NCBI GenBank assembly: GCA_037176705.1
Contig: CM073899.1
Coordinates: 8,246,001 to 8,310,000 of the forward strand
From: Molossus alvarezi
Lineage: Eukaryota; Chordata; Mammalia; Chiroptera; Molossidae
DNA length: 64,000 bases
Reading direction: 5' to 3'
Shown here piece by piece: positions 60,318-64,000 of the stretch; the first letter of the stretch is position 1, and every line of letters begins with the position of its first letter. Made by a program: the position numbers and the translations under genes. The notes beneath the pieces are model-generated. The model had not been told where the DNA came from, did not search any database, and saw only the letters and a list, made by a program, of their open reading frames with translations.

Positions 60318-61790
60318 CTTTTGTTTTTTACGATTTCATTATTTTTACTGAGGTAACAATGACATACAGTGAAGTGCACATAACTTAAGTGCATAGTTAG
60401 ATGAGTTTTGAAAAATGCATATACCTGTGTAAGCACCGTTCCAGTGAAGATATACGATGTTTTCATCCTCCCGGAAGTTCCCTCATCCCCCCCTCGCACT
60501 CATCCGATCAGCCATTGTTTTACTTCATGTCACTACAGATCAGTCATACCTGTTCTTAATTTCATACACATGAAAATGCACATAGAATATTCTTTTGTGT
60601 ATGGCTTTTTAAAACATTTTTTAAAGGATATGTTTTTATTGAATTTAGAGAGACAAGGGGGTAGAGAGACACACACAGAGACAGAGAGAAAAGGAGAAAC
60701 ATTGATGTGAGAGAGAAACATCGATGTGAGAGAGAAATATCAATCCGTTGCCTATGGTACTTGCCCTGACGTGGATTGGACCTACCACCTAGGTATGTGC
60801 CCTGACCAGAATCAAACCCACAATGTTTTGGTGTACGGGACAACACTCCAACCAACCTAGCTACCCACCAGAGCTGTGTCTGTTTTTATCCATTCAGTTT
60901 TTTTACTTATTCATGTGGTTGCATGTATAAGTAATTCATTATTTTCCTTATTGCTGAGTAGTATTTGATTATGACTCTATCACTGTCTATTTATTCATAA
61001 AGAATTCTAAAGAATTCTAAAGAATTTATTCATTCTCTGCTGGCAGGCATGCGGGTTCTAGTTCTGGGGCATTACGAGTAAAGCTGATATGAACATTTGT
61101 TTACAAATATTTTTGTAGACAAGTGTTTTCATTTATCTTGGGTAAATTAACACTTGGGGTGGAACTGCTAGGTCATGGTATGAGTATATGGGTAACTGTA
61201 GAAAAGCTGCCAGTTTTCTAAAAATGGCTGTGAAATTTTACACCCTCACCGACAGTGTGTGGCAAATCCAGTGACTCCTGTCCTACCTGACGTTTGTTAT
61301 TGTTGGGGTTTTAATATTATCTGTTCTGGTGAGTGCAAAAGGGGGTCCAACCAAGCTTTTAACTTACATTTCCCTGATGATGATCATATAGAGCACCTTC
61401 TGATGTTTCTATTGGCCATTCTCACATTTTCTTTTGTGAAGTGTCTGTTCAAGATTCTTGCCCATTTTTAACCGGGCTGTTTGTCCTTGGTTATTGATTT
61501 GTAGGAGCTCTCTGAACGCATGTCTGTTCTCCTTTGTGGATATCATCTTCTATATTGTGTGTTGTCTTTTCATTTCCATAATGATCCTTATGGTGAGAAG
61601 AAGTATTTTTCTTTTTATTGTGTTGAAAGCCAATTAATATTTTTTAAAATTTTACTGTTAGTGCTTTTGGTGTTTACACTAAGAATTGTTTGCCTATCTC
61701 AATGTTGCAAAGATATTTTCCTGTGTAGCTATCTTATACTTTTAGCCACATGTTTAGATGTATGATACATCAAAAAATATTTTTATAATA
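60318..61790 (-). mobile_element. Old L1 relic, antisense, split by a SINE at 60625-60876
   Basis: Left of the SINE is L1M-like 3' UTR (CAATGACATACAGTGAAGTGCAC); right of it, GTTGCATGTATAAGTAATTCATT, TTGCTGAGTAGTATT, GGTCATGGTATGAGTATATGG and CCCATTTTTAACCGGGCTGTTTG follow the usual antisense ORF2-end order. Both sides fit one element. Frames are broken throughout. Confidence 0.7.
60625..60876 (-). mobile_element. VES-type SINE, antisense, in an old L1
   Basis: TTTTTATTGAATTTAGAGAGAC start, then an internal short duplication of GAGAAACATCGATGTGAGA units (60695-60740), then diverged head with CCTGACCAGAATCAAACCC. Confidence 0.85.
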
Positions 61791-61921
61791 AAAATTAATT
61801 TCAAACAACGTACTTTTATATATTCTGGATTTTCTTCCGTGTTTTAACTTAAATTATGATAAGATGTTTATGACTAAGTACACAATTTTGGAGTCTGAAA
61901 CATTATCTCCTTTTGAAGCAC

Positions 61922-62153
61922 ATTTATTTATTTTTTGTTTTCCAATTAAAGTTGAAATTCAATATTAAATTTAGGAGTACAACATAGAGGAGAGACATCT
62001 ATATCACTTACGAATCTCCCCATAAGTCTTGTACTCACCTGCAACTGTACATAGTTATCACAACAGTATTCACTATATTCCCTGTGCCATACATTATACA
62101 TCCCCATGACTATTTTGTTACTGCCAATTTGTATTTCTCAATCCCTTCACCTT
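61922..62153 (-). mobile_element. L1 3' UTR fragment, antisense
   Basis: Resembles 24820-25050 (CTGTACATAGTTATCACAACAGTATTC, CATGACTATTTTGTTACTG, AATCCCTTCACC). Cut by a SINE at 62154. Confidence 0.7.
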
Positions 62154-62320
62154 TTTTTAACTGTTTTTATTGATTTTTTTAGAGAGAGAGGAAGGGAGAG
62201 AGATAGAAACATCAATGTAAGAGAGAAACATCAATAGGCTGCCTCTTGCACGCCCCCTACTGTGGATCAAGCCTGCAACCCAGGCATGTACCCTGACCAG
62301 GAATCAAACCGGGACCTTTT
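62154..62320 (-). mobile_element. VES-type SINE, antisense, head truncated
   Basis: TTTTTATTGATTTTTTTAGAGAGAG, GGCTGCCTCTTGCACGCCCCC and GGAATCAAACCGGGACC; the box A region is missing. Both flanks are L1-derived but of opposite orientation. Confidence 0.88.
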
Positions 62321-62321
62321 A

Positions 62322-62602
62322 GCCAGACCCATCATGAAAAAAGAAAGAGGATCTAAATAAATAAAATCATGAAAGAGGAGAAGTAAACCAACACTACAGT
62401 AATACAAAGAATTATAAGAAAATCCTACAAACATATGCCAACAAATTGAATAACCTGAATGAAGTGACTACATTCCTAGAAACAGACAACCTCCTAAGAT
62501 TGAACCAAGAAGAAACAGAAAATCTGAACCGATCAATAACCACTAACAAGATTGAGTCAGTGATTCAAACTAACAAACAAACAAAAACTCCCAAAAAGCT
62601 AC
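62322..62602 (+). mobile_element. L1 ORF2 fragment (N-terminal side of RT)
   Basis: The plus strand reads CATGAAAAAAGAAAGAGGATC... and GCCAACAAATTGAATAACC..., matching the L1 ORF2 region ahead of the RT core. The open frame at 62446-62600 (NLNEVTTFLETDNLLRLNQEETENLNR) is the remnant. It ends in an ACAAACAAACAAA run. Confidence 0.75.
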
Positions 62603-62649
62603 CTGAGACTAGGAGAATCACAGCACACCCCACACACTTCTGCAGGAAT

Positions 62650-63480
62650 AGGGTGCTCCCTCTCCCGCTCCAACTCAGCTGTCCCAACCTGTCCCTGGCT
62701 TTATGCACCAACACCCTCTAACCCCTAGCTGCTAACACCGATGTTTGAATCCCCCTGATTTTGCAGCCTGAGGATGTGACCTTCTGGACATAGAAACCTA
62801 GTGAGAGCTTTGCAGTTTTAAAAATCTACAGGGTGAAATTTTCTTCTCAAATTTGTGTTTCAGTTAAAAAAGGTTAGAAACCCCCAGAGTATGTACAATT
62901 GTCACATCCCTTCAACATGCAGCTCAGTAAGTTTGTTGTTTTAATTCAAAGAGAAAATGGTTGGAAACATTGTGCCTCTATAAATACCATGTAACTTGAA
63001 GTAGCTGTGCCTTACACTTTCAAGTATTATTCCTTTAAATTGTGAGATAGGATTATGGTCTGGCACAGTCACGAAATGTGTGACTCACCTGAACAGATGA
63101 AACCTGGTGACACAGAGTTACTGACTTGATCACTTCAACCATGGGACTCACCTACTTTAGGCTCTAAATGACCACACCTGGGGGAGGCCACGCCTGGGGG
63201 AGGCCCCACCTCAGAACTCCATGTACACATGATATAGGCTAGCACAAATCATTTATAATAACCGTAATTCCACGCAGTGATTTCTCATAAGATTCCAGTT
63301 CCTTCTCACTAAATAAACCCAAACCAGAGCGTATAGCAAAGCAACTCCCTAGGGCCCCCACCTTCTTATTCGGGATATCACTCACTTTTTTCTAGCCCAC
63401 TGTTACTCTGCACTTCCTCGGCACTCATATCTTAGTGTTAAATTTTACTTCAGTATAAGCTTTACCAATTCAGAGGTTTT
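62650..63480 (+). other. Unassigned stretch, possibly LTR-like
   Basis: Contains a TATA-like CTCTATAAATACC near 62975, a 17-bp tandem (CCTGGGGGAGGCCACG / CCTGGGGGAGGCCCCA) at 63177-63212, and CACTAAATAAACCC near 63308. The order is suggestive of an LTR, but no termini were found. Confidence 0.25.
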
Positions 63481-63734
63481 GCCGCCTTCAAATGTTCCCT
63501 GAAGAAGGGATGCCTGCCCGCTTTACCTGTTGAGCTGAGGGAGGGATCATTGCTATAGAATCTGTTTTCTGCCAGGACCCACGTTCAGGCCCATGCATCT
63601 GGCACTCAGAGTCTGTGTGGGCGCTGGGGGCAGACAGCCCATTTCCAACTGTGCACCCCCCCGCCAACTGCGCCCGTTCTCCTTTCACAAGGAGTCTGTG
63701 ATAACACCTTTCACAAATGCTTCCAGGTTTTATC

Positions 63735-63910
63735 AAGCTCAACACTAGGGACATTGGAGGCCCGATAATTTTGTGTAGTGGGGGCTCTGCCCATCACAGG
63801 ATGTGTACCAGCATTCCTCCACTCACCAGAAGCTTCTAGACACTCACTGCAGTCATGACAACTAACCATGTCTCCAGATACTGCAAATGTTTCCTGGGGG
63901 AAGGGACCAG
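63735..63910 (-). mobile_element. MER5-type hAT (Charlie) relic
   Basis: ACATTGGAGGCCCGATAATTTTG..., ATGACAACTAACCATGTCTCCAG and GCAAATGTTTCCTGGGGG follow the antisense order of MER5A-like elements. Ancient and without clear ends. Confidence 0.6.
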
Positions 63911-64000
63911 GCAGGGGGCAGAACCATCCTGGGGTAGACCCCAGGAATAACAGCAGCCCACCTAGACCCTGCAGGCTCTAAAACCACCCTGTCCCATCAC

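Noticed and set aside
1..64000. Operons, CRISPR arrays, phage or defence systems
   Set aside because: No repeat-spacer arrays, no ribosome-binding-site gene clusters and no long coding frames; the sequence is mammalian nuclear DNA.

Overview
This window is nuclear DNA from a placental mammal, and the repeats point to a vesper bat (Vespertilionidae or a close relative). It holds at least 16 copies of tRNA-headed, VES-type SINEs, with pol III box A and box B, a CT-rich middle and an A-rich or AATAAA-like tail. It also holds many L1 pieces and a short hAT element whose ends match the SPIN ('Space Invaders') family, known from vesper bats. Nothing bacterial, phage-like or CRISPR-like is present. 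Most of the window is intergenic and AT-rich. Nearly every short open frame falls inside a repeat or has no support.

The one protein-coding gene I can support is on the minus strand at about 41.8-44.6 kb. Three in-phase coding exons with consensus splice sites encode a small protein that starts [19 protein letters not shown] and contains TWWLKSFF. I recognise this as PPDPFL (C8orf22), the paralogue of the pancreatic differentiation factor PPDPF. A TATA-like box and a non-coding first exon lie just upstream. The last exon is uncertain. In human this gene is at 8q11.21, in a gene-poor stretch, which fits the rest of the window.

Layout: 0-1.7 kb, old unique DNA with one SINE and one MIR. 1.7-6.8 kb, an L1 with 15-bp target duplications, invaded by a SINE and by a second, rearranged L1. 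8.1-9.2 kb, an L2 relic. 10.3-17.5 kb, a mosaic of endogenous-retrovirus pieces with a diverged direct repeat and related LTRs in opposite orientations. 18.1-19.4 kb, an L1 with a textbook 5' inversion. 22.2 kb, a possible orphan exon. 23.7-24.4 kb, two SINEs. 24.8-29.4 kb, an old minus-strand L1 split by a younger 5'-inverted L1. 32.3-32.6 kb, a degenerate telomere-like array. 32.6-34.3 kb, a retroviral pol relic with two SINEs. 37.4-38.3 kb, an L2 relic. 39.4 kb, the SPIN-like hAT element. 39.9-42.5 kb, SINEs and an L1 end. 41.8-44.6 kb, PPDPFL. 45.4-48.0 kb, an old L1 carrying a younger 5'-inverted L1, a SINE and an LTR. 50.0-52.4 kb, a relatively GC-rich block I cannot assign. 52.7-54.9 kb, SINEs and an old repeat. 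57.9-59.0 kb, an L2 relic. 60.1-62.6 kb, a perfect hairpin, old L1 relics and two SINEs. 63.7 kb to the end, a MER5-type hAT relic.

I found no multi-gene system that works as a unit. The notable signals are the PPDPFL exons, the SPIN-like element, the repeated 5'-inverted L1 insertions with intact target duplications, the telomere-like array, and a perfect 23-bp inverted repeat.
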